Source: Sphingobium sp.
GTDB taxonomy: Bacteria > Pseudomonadota > Alphaproteobacteria > Sphingomonadales > Sphingomonadaceae
Direction of reading: 5' to 3'
Assembly (NCBI GenBank): GCA_017745115.1
Contig: JAGIAA010000036.1
Location: forward strand, 1-30,123
DNA length: 30,123 bases
The notes beneath the pieces are model-generated. The model saw nothing but the letters and a program-made list of their open reading frames with translations. It did not search any database and was not told where the DNA came from. A program made the position numbers and the translations under genes. Positions 8,273 to 16,666 of this stretch are shown in pieces. How positions within the stretch are numbered: the first letter of the stretch is position 1; every line of letters begins with the position of its first letter.

Positions 8273-8863
8273 ATGAAATTTGCACAAAAACTTCGGCTGG
8301 CCGGAAGCCTGACCTGCCTCACGCTGCCGACCATCGCCCAGGCCGAGCCGTTCTCCGGCGCCTATGTCGGCACCGACATCGGTTTCGAGCGATCGGGCCG
8401 GCTGGACAAGAGCGGCGTCACCTACGGCCTTTTCGCCGGCTATGACGCACGGATCGGATCCGACGTCGTACTGGGTATCGAAGGCCGGATCGGCGACAGC
8501 GCGATCAACCGCACCGTCGTGCGGACCACCAGCGCGAACGAGACGGTGGCACGATCCAGCATCGGCTTCCAGTTCGGGGGCACCGCCCGCATCGGTCTGT
8601 TAGCGACGCCGCACACATTGCTGTTCGTGCGCGGCGGATGGGAACGCGTCGACGTGAAGGCGACGAGCACCCGCACGCCCCTGCCACCGACCTCCAGCCC
8701 CGCGCCGATCGTCAGCGATTTCAGCCTTCGGGATCATCTCATCACGCTCGGCGCCGGCGCCGAACAGGCCTTCGGTCCGCGCTGGCGCGCCCGGCTTTCC
8801 TATGATTATGGCGACAAAGCCCGGCGTCACCAGCTTCGTCTGGGCGTGATCGCCGCCTTCTAG
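8273..8863 (+). CDS. Small outer-membrane beta-barrel protein (Omp25/OmpA-like porin family)
   Basis: This 196-residue protein has a signal peptide ending near AQA (residue 23) and then FSGAYVGTDIGFER, the usual first strand of small eight-stranded outer-membrane barrels. Alternating amphipathic strands follow (YGLFAGYDARIG, VVLGIEGRIGD, SSIGFQFGGTARIG, LLFVRGGWERV), ending with a C-terminal aromatic residue (LRLGVIAAF), as required by the BAM insertion signal. Its role is probably structural or adhesive. The start has GAAGGAAAG at ideal distance. Its stop codon overlaps a possible minus-strand stop at CTAG (8860-8863). It probably shares a transcript with the PEP-CTERM gene 68 bases upstream. 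Confidence 0.83.
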   Translation: MKFAQKLRLAGSLTCLTLPTIAQAEPFSGAYVGTDIGFERSGRLDKSGVTYGLFAGYDARIGSDVVLGIEGRIGDSAINRTVVRTTSANETVARSSIGFQFGGTARIGLLATPHTLLFVRGGWERVDVKATSTRTPLPPTSSPAPIVSDFSLRDHLITLGAGAEQAFGPRWRARLSYDYGDKARRHQLRLGVIAAF

Positions 8864-9063
8864 AGGATGTCCATTTCGGCGGGCTGGACGATGTCGACGA
8901 GCCCGCCGATGAGGCGATCGGCCAGTCCGGCACCATCGGTGCGGCGGTTCCGGTCTCCGGCAAATGCGGCAGCCCGGTCATATGAGTGCGGGGACTCGTC
9001 AATTGAGGGATTATTGCTCGTGTCGCCTTCATTCCCGTTTTCAGTGAATCTGGCACAGGCCGC
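8860..9063 (-). pseudogene. Possible C-terminal remnant of a minus-strand gene
   Basis: On the minus strand, 67 codons are open from just after a TGA (9064-9066 on the plus strand) down to TAG at 8860-8862, with no usable start codon except near the end. The last 40 residues (DRLIGGLVDIVQPAEMDIL at the end) read like real protein and have typical third-position GC. No family is recognised. It could be the tail of a decayed gene or a chance frame. The remainder of 8864-9316 shows no convincing gene. Confidence 0.2.
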
Positions 9064-9261
9064 TCAACGCTGAGCCGATTGGCGAACGTTACCGCCATCC
9101 CGGCACTCCATTCAGTCTTCAGGAAGACATGATCTCGCCTTCGGGCGCACGCGTCGTTCGCCACATCGGCTCTGCGCCTGGAATGCATGTCTCCGGCCGG
9201 CACATCCACGAGCCGCATGATCGCGCGCAGTGACGCTGTCGCCGAGCGTTAAATACGGACC

Positions 9262-9275
9262 TTGCTACGTAAATT
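9262..9275 (+). promoter_or_regulatory. Candidate MarR operator in front of the marR-type gene
   Basis: CTACGTA (9265-9271), containing the palindrome TACGTA, lies about 46 bases before the MarR-family start. The same 7-mer occurs in reverse orientation at 9905-9911 before the TonB-dependent receptor. Shared presence in the two promoter regions suggests autoregulation plus control of the receptor; this is inference. Confidence 0.3.
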
Positions 9276-9316
9276 CATCTATGCTGTCATGGCAGGGGTT
9301 TAGGGGTTGATCGGCG

Positions 9317-9829
9317 ATGGAAACGAATAACGAGAATGCCTTCGATGTCTGGGCGAACCGTTTTCATCAGCAATTTGATAAAGGATCCCGACTGGAGAAG
9401 GAATTCCGGCTGACCCGGACGATCGTCGTGACGGCACGGCGCTGGACGACCTATACGGACGGCCTTGTGCGTGCGGCGACCGGCCATACGCGTGCGCGAT
9501 GGCAAACGCTTTCCGCGCTTACCTTCAGCGATGGCCCGGTCGGCACACTCGACCTGGCGCGGCGCATGGGGCTACGCTGGCCGACATTGATCCGCGTTCT
9601 CAACGAGCTTGAAACGGAAGGGCTGGTCGACCGGGCGCGCGACGAAACCGATGGCCGACGGCACCTGATCGCCATTACGCCGCAGGGGCGAGAACTCGTG
9701 GATCGCGTCCTGACCATCCTGAACCCGGCGCGAGCCGACGTCCTTTCCGACTTTTCCGACGAGGAACTGGTCGCGGCAGAGCGCGTGATCCAGCGCCTGC
9801 TGACCGTTCTCATCGCGCGAGACGGCTAA
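9317..9829 (+). CDS. MarR-family transcriptional regulator
   Basis: This 170-residue winged helix-turn-helix protein has TGHTRARWQTLSALTFS as the first domain helix. The HTH spans about residues 75-105 (LDLARRMGLRWPTLIRVLNELETEGLV), and the wing carries the family-typical DETDGRRHLIAITPQGREL (about 112-130). N- and C-terminal helices would form the dimer interface. MarR proteins usually repress nearby genes and are released by phenolic or other aromatic ligands, which suits the aromatic-catabolism genes in this window. The start at ATG 9317 has only a weak ribosome site. The TonB-dependent receptor gene begins 184 bases downstream on the same strand and is the likeliest target. Confidence 0.92.
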   Translation: METNNENAFDVWANRFHQQFDKGSRLEKEFRLTRTIVVTARRWTTYTDGLVRAATGHTRARWQTLSALTFSDGPVGTLDLARRMGLRWPTLIRVLNELETEGLVDRARDETDGRRHLIAITPQGRELVDRVLTILNPARADVLSDFSDEELVAAERVIQRLLTVLIARDG

Positions 9830-9891
9830 CGCGCCGGGGCAGTCGCCTGCCCAAAACACTTCGCACTAAAATGCTTGCCAAGCGAACGAAT

Positions 9892-9912
9892 ATACATAGT
9901 CTAATACGTAGT
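9892..9912 (+). repeat. Direct repeat upstream of TonB receptor (candidate operator)
   Basis: ATACATAGT (9892-9900) and ATACGTAGT (9904-9912) are 9-base repeats differing at one position with a 12-base period. The second contains TACGTAG, the reverse complement of the CTACGTA upstream of the MarR gene. The local AT-richness within a GC-rich window marks a promoter or operator region. Confidence 0.4.
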
Positions 9913-10013
9913 GTGGTACGCTTCTCAAGCGCACAAATGCGCAAGGCCACCATGCTGAGGATGCCCGCAAGGGCCGGAACGAGCTCCCCAGGGAGCAGGG
10001 AGAGGAGGCTTCG

Positions 10014-13000
10014 ATGGCGAATAATCAGCGTTTGCGCATGTGCACGCTCGCGTTCCTGGCGAGCAGTGCGATTGGTTTGACTTTTTGTGGTCAGTCTGCA
10101 CGAGCGCAGAATGTTGCGCCCGCGAACGCGCTGCCTCCTGCCGACACTCAGGCGGATGCATCCGAGAGCGCGATCGTCATTACGGGCTCGCGCATTGTCC
10201 GCCGCGACTATGACACCGACAGCCCGCTGGTCACCGTCTCGGCCGACACGATGAAGAACACGGCCGAGGTCAGCCTCGACCAGTCGCTCAACAAGCTTCC
10301 CCAGTTCGTGCCGGGATCGAATCAGTTCACCAGCGGTCAGGACACGCAGTCGACGCCGACCAACAGCCCCGGCATCTCGACCGTCAATCTGCGTGGCCTT
10401 GGCCAGAATCGCACCCTGGTCCTGCTGGACGGCCGCCGCACGCAGCCCGCCAATGCGAGCCTCGTCGTCGACATCAACACGATTCCCAAAGCCGCGATCG
10501 ACGGCGTCGAGGTGATTACCGGCGGCGCCGGCGCCACCTACGGCGCCGATGCCGTAGCCGGTGTCGTCAACTTCAAGCTCAAGCGTCACTTCGCCGGTAT
10601 TTCGCTCGACGGGCAATTCGGGCGCACCTCCCGAGGTGACGGCGACCAGGGCTATGTCTCGGCCCTGATCGGCGGAGATTTCGCCGGCGGCATGGGCAAC
10701 GCCATGCTTGGCCTCAGCTACGAGCAGCGCAGCCAGGTCTATTCACGCAACCGCGGCTGGCACCTGCCGGCCTATACCGACCCGGGCACCGCCGGCGAGG
10801 ATACCTTCCCGAACTTCGGCGGGGCCTCGAGCACGATCTTCGCGTCGCTGCCCAACGCGCCGGCCGGCAGCCCCTACACACAGGCAGCCATCGATCAGGT
10901 CTTCACCGCCAAGGGCTATTCACCGGGCGACGTGCTTCGCACTGCAACGCTGTACTTCAATCCCGCCGCGACGACGGCCGGCGCCACCCTCTTCTCGATC
11001 GCGCCGGGCGCCGTCTCGGGCAAGCAGGCGCCGGGCTATACGGGCGCCGTGGGCCCCGATTACAAATATCTGTCGAACGGTTCGCTTGCCAGCAACGCGC
11101 GCAATGGCTTCATCTCGCTGCCCCTGACCCGCTATTCCGCATTCGCCTCGGCCTATTACGACGTCTCCGACAATGTTGAGGCCTATCTCCAGGCCAACTT
11201 CAACCAGAGCGACACCAGCACCGAGATCAGCAACTTCACACCCGCGGCGCTGCAATGGTCCGTCGCCATTCCCTATGATGCCGCGACCAATGGTGTCGCC
11301 TCGGGGCACCCCGTTCCGACCGAACTCGCGACCATTCTCAATGCGCGCGCCAATCCCAATGCGGCATGGGGGCTCAACAAAGAGCTCAATTATATGGGGC
11401 CGCGGTCGATCAAGACGAAAACCTACACCTATGAAATCCTGGCGGGCGTGAGAGGAAAAGTCGGGGTCGGCGACATCACCTACGACCTGTTCGCCTCGCA
11501 TGGCCGCACCAACCAGAATGTCGACTATTTCGGCCATGTGGACCTGGCGCGATACCAGACGCTGATCTCCATGCCGAACTATGGCGCCAATGCCGACTTC
11601 AACGTACCGAATATCGGGCGCCTGGCCCACTGCACGAGCGGCCTCAATCCGTTCACCACGACGGTGGTGAGCCAGGATTGCAAGGACATCATCAACGCCA
11701 ACATCAACACCACCACCGACCTCATCCAGAACCAGGTCGAGCTGGATTTGCAGGGCGGCATCACGGAGCTGCCCGCTGGCGAGCTGCGCTTCGCCGTCGG
11801 CGCGGATTATCGGGACGACAAGTTCACCTTCAACCCGGACCCCGCGCTCTCCACGAACAACATCACCTCCTTGACCATCGGATTGTTCGATGTCGGCGCG
11901 ACGAGCGGCAAGACGACCGTCAAGGAAATCTATGGCGAGTTGTTGATCCCGGTCCTGAAGGATGTGCCCTTCGCACAATCCCTCTCGCTCAATCCCGGTT
12001 ACCGCTATTCGGACTATAATACCGCCGGCGGCGTCTCGACCTGGAAGATCACCGGCGACTGGGGCATCAACAGCTACATCAAGGTTCGCGGCGGCTATCA
12101 GCGCGCCAACCGCGCACCAAACGTCGCCGAGCTCTTCCAGCCGTCCGTCTATCTGACAGTGCCCTGGCCCGATCACGATCCCTGCTCGATCGTGACGCGC
12201 GCCGCCTATGGCAATGTCGCGGCCAATCCGGACCGCGCCAAGGTGCAAGCGCTTTGCACGACGCTCTCGGGCGGTTTCCCGATCAACAGCACATTTACCG
12301 GCAATCAGTCGGTCTACTTCCCGCTCGGACGCGACCAGCAGACCGGCAATCCCAATCTGCGCACCGAAAAGGCCAGCACCTGGACTGCGGGCATGGTGCT
12401 CAGATCGCCCGCCAAATCGGGTGCTTTGAGCCGCATCACGCTCTCGGTCGACTATTACAACATCAAGATCGAAGGCGCGATCGCGCCGGCCACGACGCAG
12501 TTCGTTTATCAGGAATGCTTCAATGGCTTCGGCACCAACCCCACCTACGATCCCAATTACGAATATTGCCAGCGGATCATCCGCTCATCGACCAACGGCT
12601 TCTGGCTCGCGACCAAGGCATCGTTCCAGAATCTGGGCATGATCAGCACATCGGGCGTCGATGCAGCGCTCGACTGGCGGATCGACGCGCCCGGCCTGGG
12701 CGGCGCGCGCGGCTCGGCCTACGCCAATGTCGTGTTCAACTATCTCGGCAAATATGATGTGCAGAACAATCCGGGCGGCAAGATTTTCGACTATGCCGAC
12801 TCGATCGGCTCCCCCATCTCGGCGCCGCCCTATGGCGCGCAGTTCCGCTGGAAGCTGTACAGCCGCCTTGGCTATGACTTCGGCGTGGGTGGCCTCGAAC
12901 TTGGCTGGCGTCATCTGCCGAACGTGCGCAATGTGGCGCTCGTGACGAACACGGCTTCGACCGCACTGGCGACCAAGGCCTACGATCTCTTCGACCTCTC

Positions 13001-13184
13001 GGGCCATGTCGCCATCGCCAAGCGCATCCAGCTGCGGGGCGGCATCGACAATCTGTTCGACCGCAATCCCCCCGTAGTCGGCGTAACGCCGGGCGTCACC
13101 AACGCTGCGGGCGTCACGGACATTGCCGGCTCCTATGACGTGCTCGGTCGCCGCTTCTACATCGGCGCACAGGTCAAGTTCTAA
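10014..13184 (+). CDS. TonB-dependent receptor (large, catabolic type)
   Basis: This 1056-residue outer-membrane receptor has a signal peptide ending near ARA-QN (residue 31) and a TonB-box-like SAIVITGSRI. A plug domain spans about 55-190, with STVNLRGLGQNRTLVLLDGRR and VEVITGGAGATYGADAVAGVVNFKLKR, and a long 22-strand barrel ends in GRRFYIGAQVKF with C-terminal Phe. Length and plug style match the sphingomonad receptors often found beside genes for aromatic or oligomeric substrates rather than classic siderophore receptors. Several Cys residues in extracellular-loop regions may form disulfides. GAGGAGG lies just before ATG 10014. It is preceded by the MarR gene and converges on the ring-cleavage gene cluster, whose substrate it may import; the substrate is inferred, not shown. 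Confidence 0.93.
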   Translation: MANNQRLRMCTLAFLASSAIGLTFCGQSARAQNVAPANALPPADTQADASESAIVITGSRIVRRDYDTDSPLVTVSADTMKNTAEVSLDQSLNKLPQFVPGSNQFTSGQDTQSTPTNSPGISTVNLRGLGQNRTLVLLDGRRTQPANASLVVDINTIPKAAIDGVEVITGGAGATYGADAVAGVVNFKLKRHFAGISLDGQFGRTSRGDGDQGYVSALIGGDFAGGMGNAMLGLSYEQRSQVYSRNRGWHLPAYTDPGTAGEDTFPNFGGASSTIFASLPNAPAGSPYTQAAIDQVFTAKGYSPGDVLRTATLYFNPAATTAGATLFSIAPGAVSGKQAPGYTGAVGPDYKYLSNGSLASNARNGFISLPLTRYSAFASAYYDVSDNVEAYLQANFNQSDTSTEISNFTPAALQWSVAIPYDAATNGVASGHPVPTELATILNARANPNAAWGLNKELNYMGPRSIKTKTYTYEILAGVRGKVGVGDITYDLFASHGRTNQNVDYFGHVDLARYQTLISMPNYGANADFNVPNIGRLAHCTSGLNPFTTTVVSQDCKDIINANINTTTDLIQNQVELDLQGGITELPAGELRFAVGADYRDDKFTFNPDPALSTNNITSLTIGLFDVGATSGKTTVKEIYGELLIPVLKDVPFAQSLSLNPGYRYSDYNTAGGVSTWKITGDWGINSYIKVRGGYQRANRAPNVAELFQPSVYLTVPWPDHDPCSIVTRAAYGNVAANPDRAKVQALCTTLSGGFPINSTFTGNQSVYFPLGRDQQTGNPNLRTEKASTWTAGMVLRSPAKSGALSRITLSVDYYNIKIEGAIAPATTQFVYQECFNGFGTNPTYDPNYEYCQRIIRSSTNGFWLATKASFQNLGMISTSGVDAALDWRIDAPGLGGARGSAYANVVFNYLGKYDVQNNPGGKIFDYADSIGSPISAPPYGAQFRWKLYSRLGYDFGVGGLELGWRHLPNVRNVALVTNTASTALATKAYDLFDLSGHVAIAKRIQLRGGIDNLFDRNPPVVGVTPGVTNAAGVTDIAGSYDVLGRRFYIGAQVKF

Positions 13185-13192
13185 AGCGCCGG

Positions 13193-13241
13193 GCGCGGCG
13201 CGGCATGTGGCATCGAGCGGTGCCACATGCCGGCGCCGCGC
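13193..13241. terminator. Long bidirectional hairpin between convergent genes
   Basis: GCGCGGCG plus CGGCATGTGGCA (13193-13212) pairs almost perfectly, apart from one inserted base, with TGCCACATGCCG plus GCGCCGCGC (13221-13241), leaving an 8-base loop. It sits between the receptor stop and the aldehyde dehydrogenase stop and can serve both directions, although no T-run follows. Confidence 0.6.
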
Positions 13242-13247
13242 AACGGA

Positions 13248-14669
13248 TCAGTAGCCGAGAACAGCCTTCACCTCGAGATATTCCTCGATGCCGAACACGC
13301 CATATTCGCGGCCGTTGCCGGACTGGCGATAGCCGCCGAAGGGTGCGTAGCCCGACCAGGCGGGGAAGTTGATATGGACCTGGCCGGCGCGAATCTGGCG
13401 AGCCACGCGCCGGGCGCTCTCGATGTCGGCGGACTGGACGTGCGAGCTGAGGCCATAGACCGTCGCATTGGCGATGCGGATCGCGTCCGCCTCGTCGTCA
13501 TAGGGCATGATGACCAGCACCGGCCCGAAGATTTCCTCCTGGGCGATCCGCATGTCGGTGGTGACCTCGGAGAAGATGGTCGGCTGCGCGAAGTGGCCGC
13601 GGTCGAGGCCCTGCGGCCGGCCGGGCCCACCGCAAATGAGCTTGGCGCCCTCGTCGATGCCGGACCGGATGAGGCCCTGCACCTTGGCGAACTGGGGCGC
13701 ATTGGCGAGCGCGCCGAGCACGGTGGCTTCATCGAGCGGGTCGCCGACGACGATGGCGTTAGCCGCCTCGGCGGCGAGCGCCTCCACTTCGGCGAGGCGC
13801 GACCTCGGCACAACGATCCGGGTCGGTGCCGCGCAGGACTGGCCGACATTGCGCATGCCGCCAAGCACGGCCTTGGGGACGGCGCCCGCGAAATCCGCGT
13901 CGTCGAGGAAGATATTGGGCGACTTTCCGCCCAGCTCCTGGATGACGCGCTTGACCGTCGGCGCGGCAGCCTGCGCGACGAGCACCCCGGCCCGGGTCGA
14001 GCCGGTGAACGAGACCATGTCGACATCGCGATGCGCCGACATGGCGGCGCCGACGACGTCTCCGGTCCCGTTGACGAGGTTGAACACGCCGGGCGGCGTC
14101 CCGGCATCGTGCATGACCTGCGCGAACAGCAAGGCGGTGAAGGGCGAGAGTTCGCTGGGCTTGAGCACGACGGTACAGCCCGTGGCGATGGCCGGGGCGA
14201 CCTTGGCGGTGACCTGATAGAGTGGCCAGTTCCACGGCGTGATCGCCGCGACCACGCCGACCGGCTCCTTGCGAACATGGATGCCGTTGACCTGTGACTC
14301 GAACTCGAAGTCGCGCAGCACGTCGATCGCCACGCGGACATGCTCGATGCCGAAATGGCATTGGCCGGCCCGGGCAAAGCTGATTGCCGAGCCCATTTCG
14401 GCGACGATGGACTGGGCGAATTGCTCGGCGCGCTCCTCGAGCAAGTCCCTGATGCGGATCAGCAGGGCGAGCCGGTCCGCGACCGGGCTCTGCGAGAAGG
14501 ACGCGAACGCGCGCTTCGCAGCCGCCACGGCGAGATCGACATCAGCGGCCGAACCGGCTGCGACATGGCCGATCACCTCTTCCGAAGCGGGATTGTACAC
14601 CGGGATCGCCGGGGCATTCGAGCGGTCCACCCATGCTCCGTCCAGATAGAAGCGCATGTCGTCGGGCAT
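13248..14669 (-). CDS. Aldehyde dehydrogenase, probable 4-hydroxymuconic semialdehyde dehydrogenase
   Basis: This 473-residue NAD(P)-dependent aldehyde dehydrogenase shows ITPWNWPL (cofactor region, about 143-150), KPSELSP (170-176), FTGSTRAG, general base E245 in QELGGKSP and catalytic C279 in GQSCAAPTR. The C-terminal FGGYRQSGNGREYG block is also intact. The start at 14669 has GAGGAGG upstream. It lies 21 bases downstream of the two-CxxC gene and in the same direction as the hydroquinone dioxygenase genes. In known hydroquinone pathways (hap and pnp clusters), such a dehydrogenase oxidises 4-hydroxymuconic semialdehyde to maleylacetate, so this role is inferred from context; the sequence alone supports only the aldehyde dehydrogenase family. 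A maleylacetate reductase is absent from the window. Confidence 0.88.
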   Translation of the reverse strand: MPDDMRFYLDGAWVDRSNAPAIPVYNPASEEVIGHVAAGSAADVDLAVAAAKRAFASFSQSPVADRLALLIRIRDLLEERAEQFAQSIVAEMGSAISFARAGQCHFGIEHVRVAIDVLRDFEFESQVNGIHVRKEPVGVVAAITPWNWPLYQVTAKVAPAIATGCTVVLKPSELSPFTALLFAQVMHDAGTPPGVFNLVNGTGDVVGAAMSAHRDVDMVSFTGSTRAGVLVAQAAAPTVKRVIQELGGKSPNIFLDDADFAGAVPKAVLGGMRNVGQSCAAPTRIVVPRSRLAEVEALAAEAANAIVVGDPLDEATVLGALANAPQFAKVQGLIRSGIDEGAKLICGGPGRPQGLDRGHFAQPTIFSEVTTDMRIAQEEIFGPVLVIMPYDDEADAIRIANATVYGLSSHVQSADIESARRVARQIRAGQVHINFPAWSGYAPFGGYRQSGNGREYGVFGIEEYLEVKAVLGY

Positions 14670-14690
14670 CAGTCCTCCTCGTCATCTTGT

Positions 14691-15599
14691 CTAGTCGCCG
14701 GCCTTGTTACCCGCAGTGGACTGGATAGAGATAGGCCCTATCAGCGAGGCAACGATCGGCGCGCCACCCGCGACATCGGCCCGGCGCGCGTCCATGCGCA
14801 GCTCGTTCATCGCGATATGGGCCGTCACATGCCGGACAAACGGTAGCACGGCGCCTTCGCCCCAGTCCTGATGCTCGATATCGAACGCGAGCGTATCGCC
14901 GCGGATCGCGAAATTCTCGAGCGAGCCCATGGTATAGGGGTTGTCGCAGGGACCGCAGGCGAGGCCGAACAGCTTCTCGCCGTCCTGGCGGATGAGGAAA
15001 TACTGCTTGTCCCGACCGAAGCCGAAGCCGATCCACACGCCGACAACATCGGCGGCAGTGAGGGAGCGCCAGGGGCCCGGCTGGAGATACGGCGCGGGCC
15101 GGCCTCCGCCACCCCCGCCGGCAACCGCGGTGGATTTGAGCACAGGCACAGGCGGCGCGCCCGGCGGCAGGATTGCGGTCGGGAATATGGATGGCGGCGG
15201 GCCGCGCGTGTCCTTGATCGCGATGCGCTCGACCGGCTTGCCGTCCGAACCTCGCCCGCCGCTGATTACCAGCCTGCCGCCGGACAGTTTCGCGCGCAGA
15301 TGCTCTTCCGACGCAAGGGCGCCTGCCGGCGTGAAGCGGCGCACGGTAAAGGTCAGCCCGTCGGTCTCGTTGAAGCGGCCCTCGACTCGCGCGAGCGTGG
15401 TGCCGTCGGCGCAATGCGTGCAGGCGATGCCGCTGACCGCGCCGCCGTCACGGATCACGAATTCATAGATCTGCGGCGGGCCGGCTTCGATGCGCCAACC
15501 GCCGCGATAATGATCGGCGCTTTCGGCACCTGCACGCGATGCGGCGAGCAGCGCCACGCCGGTCCATATGGCGACCGCGATCGAACGGATGCCCGGCAC
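14691..15599 (-). CDS. Secreted protein with two CxxC-containing repeats, unknown function
   Basis: This 302-residue protein begins at a GTG (15599), only 4 bases after the large dioxygenase subunit stop; no good ATG exists nearby. A signal peptide (residues 1-about 25, ending SRAGAES) indicates export. Two similar modules follow: GIACTHC with an aromatic strand before it (about 34-90, Cys60/Cys63), and GLACGPC (about 186-265, Cys215/Cys218). They are separated by a Pro- and Gly-rich linker (about 133-175). No His follows either CxxC, so these are not haem c motifs; disulfide or metal binding is possible. I do not recognise the family. Its place inside the ring-cleavage gene series suggests a periplasmic accessory role for the same substrate. 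Confidence 0.75.
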   Translation of the reverse strand: MPGIRSIAVAIWTGVALLAASRAGAESADHYRGGWRIEAGPPQIYEFVIRDGGAVSGIACTHCADGTTLARVEGRFNETDGLTFTVRRFTPAGALASEEHLRAKLSGGRLVISGGRGSDGKPVERIAIKDTRGPPPSIFPTAILPPGAPPVPVLKSTAVAGGGGGGRPAPYLQPGPWRSLTAADVVGVWIGFGFGRDKQYFLIRQDGEKLFGLACGPCDNPYTMGSLENFAIRGDTLAFDIEHQDWGEGAVLPFVRHVTAHIAMNELRMDARRADVAGGAPIVASLIGPISIQSTAGNKAGD

Positions 15600-15603
15600 G
15601 ACT

Positions 15604-16593
15604 TTAGCCGAAGTCGACAGGATAGGGCTTGAGCTCGCCCGAAGCGTAGCGGGTCTCGAGACCAGGCGTGCCGTTCTCCATGACCATCAGCATCGCGCGC
15701 TTGGGCGCGAAGCCCTGGTGCCGGATATCGGCCGGCATCGCACACACGTCGCCCGCCTTCATGACGATACGGCCCCGCGGCGCGCCGCTATTCTTGTCGG
15801 CGATGTTCCAGTGAATCTCGTCGCTCAGCTGGATAAACCACTCGTTGCGATCATTGCCGTGAATCACCGGGAGCATATGCTCCTCGGAGGTCACGCAGCA
15901 GATATTCGCACGGGTGATGGCGCTGATCGACGGGTTCCAGGTCACGTCCGAGCGGGCGATATGCTCGAAGAGATTGATCGCATGGAGTTGCCCCTCGAAG
16001 CCCGGCTCACATTCGATGTCGGGCTTGTCATAGCTCAAATCGGCAAAGGCGCGGTTGACCGGATGGCCGGTCGCGTCGGAGCGCACGGCCTTGTCACCCT
16101 CCAGCCCGAGCATGCGATCGGCGGCGATGAAGGCACGCAGCAGCGGATCGGTGCGCTCCTTGCCCTTGGGGCCGATCGGCGTTCCGGTTTCCAGCGGCGC
16201 GTTCAGCGGATCGTAGCCCTCGCTGATCCAGTCGCGCGAAATCGTCTCGAAGGCTTGCGCCACCGTCTCGGCCTTGAAGGTTTCGAGCAGGTCGATGCCG
16301 GCGTCCTTGCAGCCGCGGTCGTAGGAGCCGGCGAAGATGTCCACCGTGCCGTAATGGTTGGTGGTGCCGAAAATATCGTCGAAGAAGATCCAGCCGTAGA
16401 AGAAGCCCCAGCCGATATCGCGCACCATCGCCCGCAGGAAGCGATCGATCTCGATGATGTGACTGCCCTTGGGCCAGGTCACATGCGCGAAATATTCGTC
16501 GCGCCGGAAGGTGAAGCTGCCGAGCCTGAAGCGCGCATAGCCGGTGTCGGGATCGGTGCCGAGCTTCTCGACCGCTGCGTCCAAAACGTCCAT
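15604..16593 (-). CDS. hapD: Hydroquinone 1,2-dioxygenase, large subunit
   Basis: This 329-residue (about 37 kDa) protein has the C-terminal cupin fold of 3-hydroxyanthranilate dioxygenase type: HGNDRNEWFIQL (245-256), AGDVCAMPADIRHQGF (280-295) and a final MENGTPGLETRY stretch. Candidate iron ligands are N247, E251 and H292. The N-x3-E...H spacing equals that which I recall for the large subunit PnpD of the Pseudomonas hydroquinone dioxygenase (Asn258, Glu262, His303). The enzyme cleaves hydroquinone next to one hydroxyl to give 4-hydroxymuconic semialdehyde, using Fe(II) and O2 as an alpha2beta2 complex. The start at 16593 has AGGAGAGG; the open frame extends upstream without support. The small subunit gene is immediately upstream (73 bases). 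Size and pairing match the 38 + 19 kDa enzymes described from sphingomonads and pseudomonads. Confidence 0.85.
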   Translation of the reverse strand: MDVLDAAVEKLGTDPDTGYARFRLGSFTFRRDEYFAHVTWPKGSHIIEIDRFLRAMVRDIGWGFFYGWIFFDDIFGTTNHYGTVDIFAGSYDRGCKDAGIDLLETFKAETVAQAFETISRDWISEGYDPLNAPLETGTPIGPKGKERTDPLLRAFIAADRMLGLEGDKAVRSDATGHPVNRAFADLSYDKPDIECEPGFEGQLHAINLFEHIARSDVTWNPSISAITRANICCVTSEEHMLPVIHGNDRNEWFIQLSDEIHWNIADKNSGAPRGRIVMKAGDVCAMPADIRHQGFAPKRAMLMVMENGTPGLETRYASGELKPYPVDFG

Positions 16594-16666
16594 CGATCCT
16601 CTCCTTGACTCCTGTTTGCCGCATGTCCCGAGCCGTCGGGCGAACGCTCGACTTGAAAATGCTACA

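Noticed and set aside
9317..9829. MarR gene as repressor of the hydroquinone dioxygenase operon itself
   Set aside because: It is plausible by ligand type, but the shared CTACGTA element was not seen upstream of the minus-strand dioxygenase or GST genes, so only the nearby receptor is proposed as a target.
13227..14297. 356-codon plus-strand frame opposite the minus-strand aldehyde dehydrogenase
   Set aside because: Shadow of the minus-strand gene, beginning inside the terminator hairpin and without a ribosome site.
14691..15599. Two-CxxC protein as a cytochrome c
   Set aside because: Neither CxxC (C60/C63, C215/C218) is followed by His, so the haem c attachment signature is absent.
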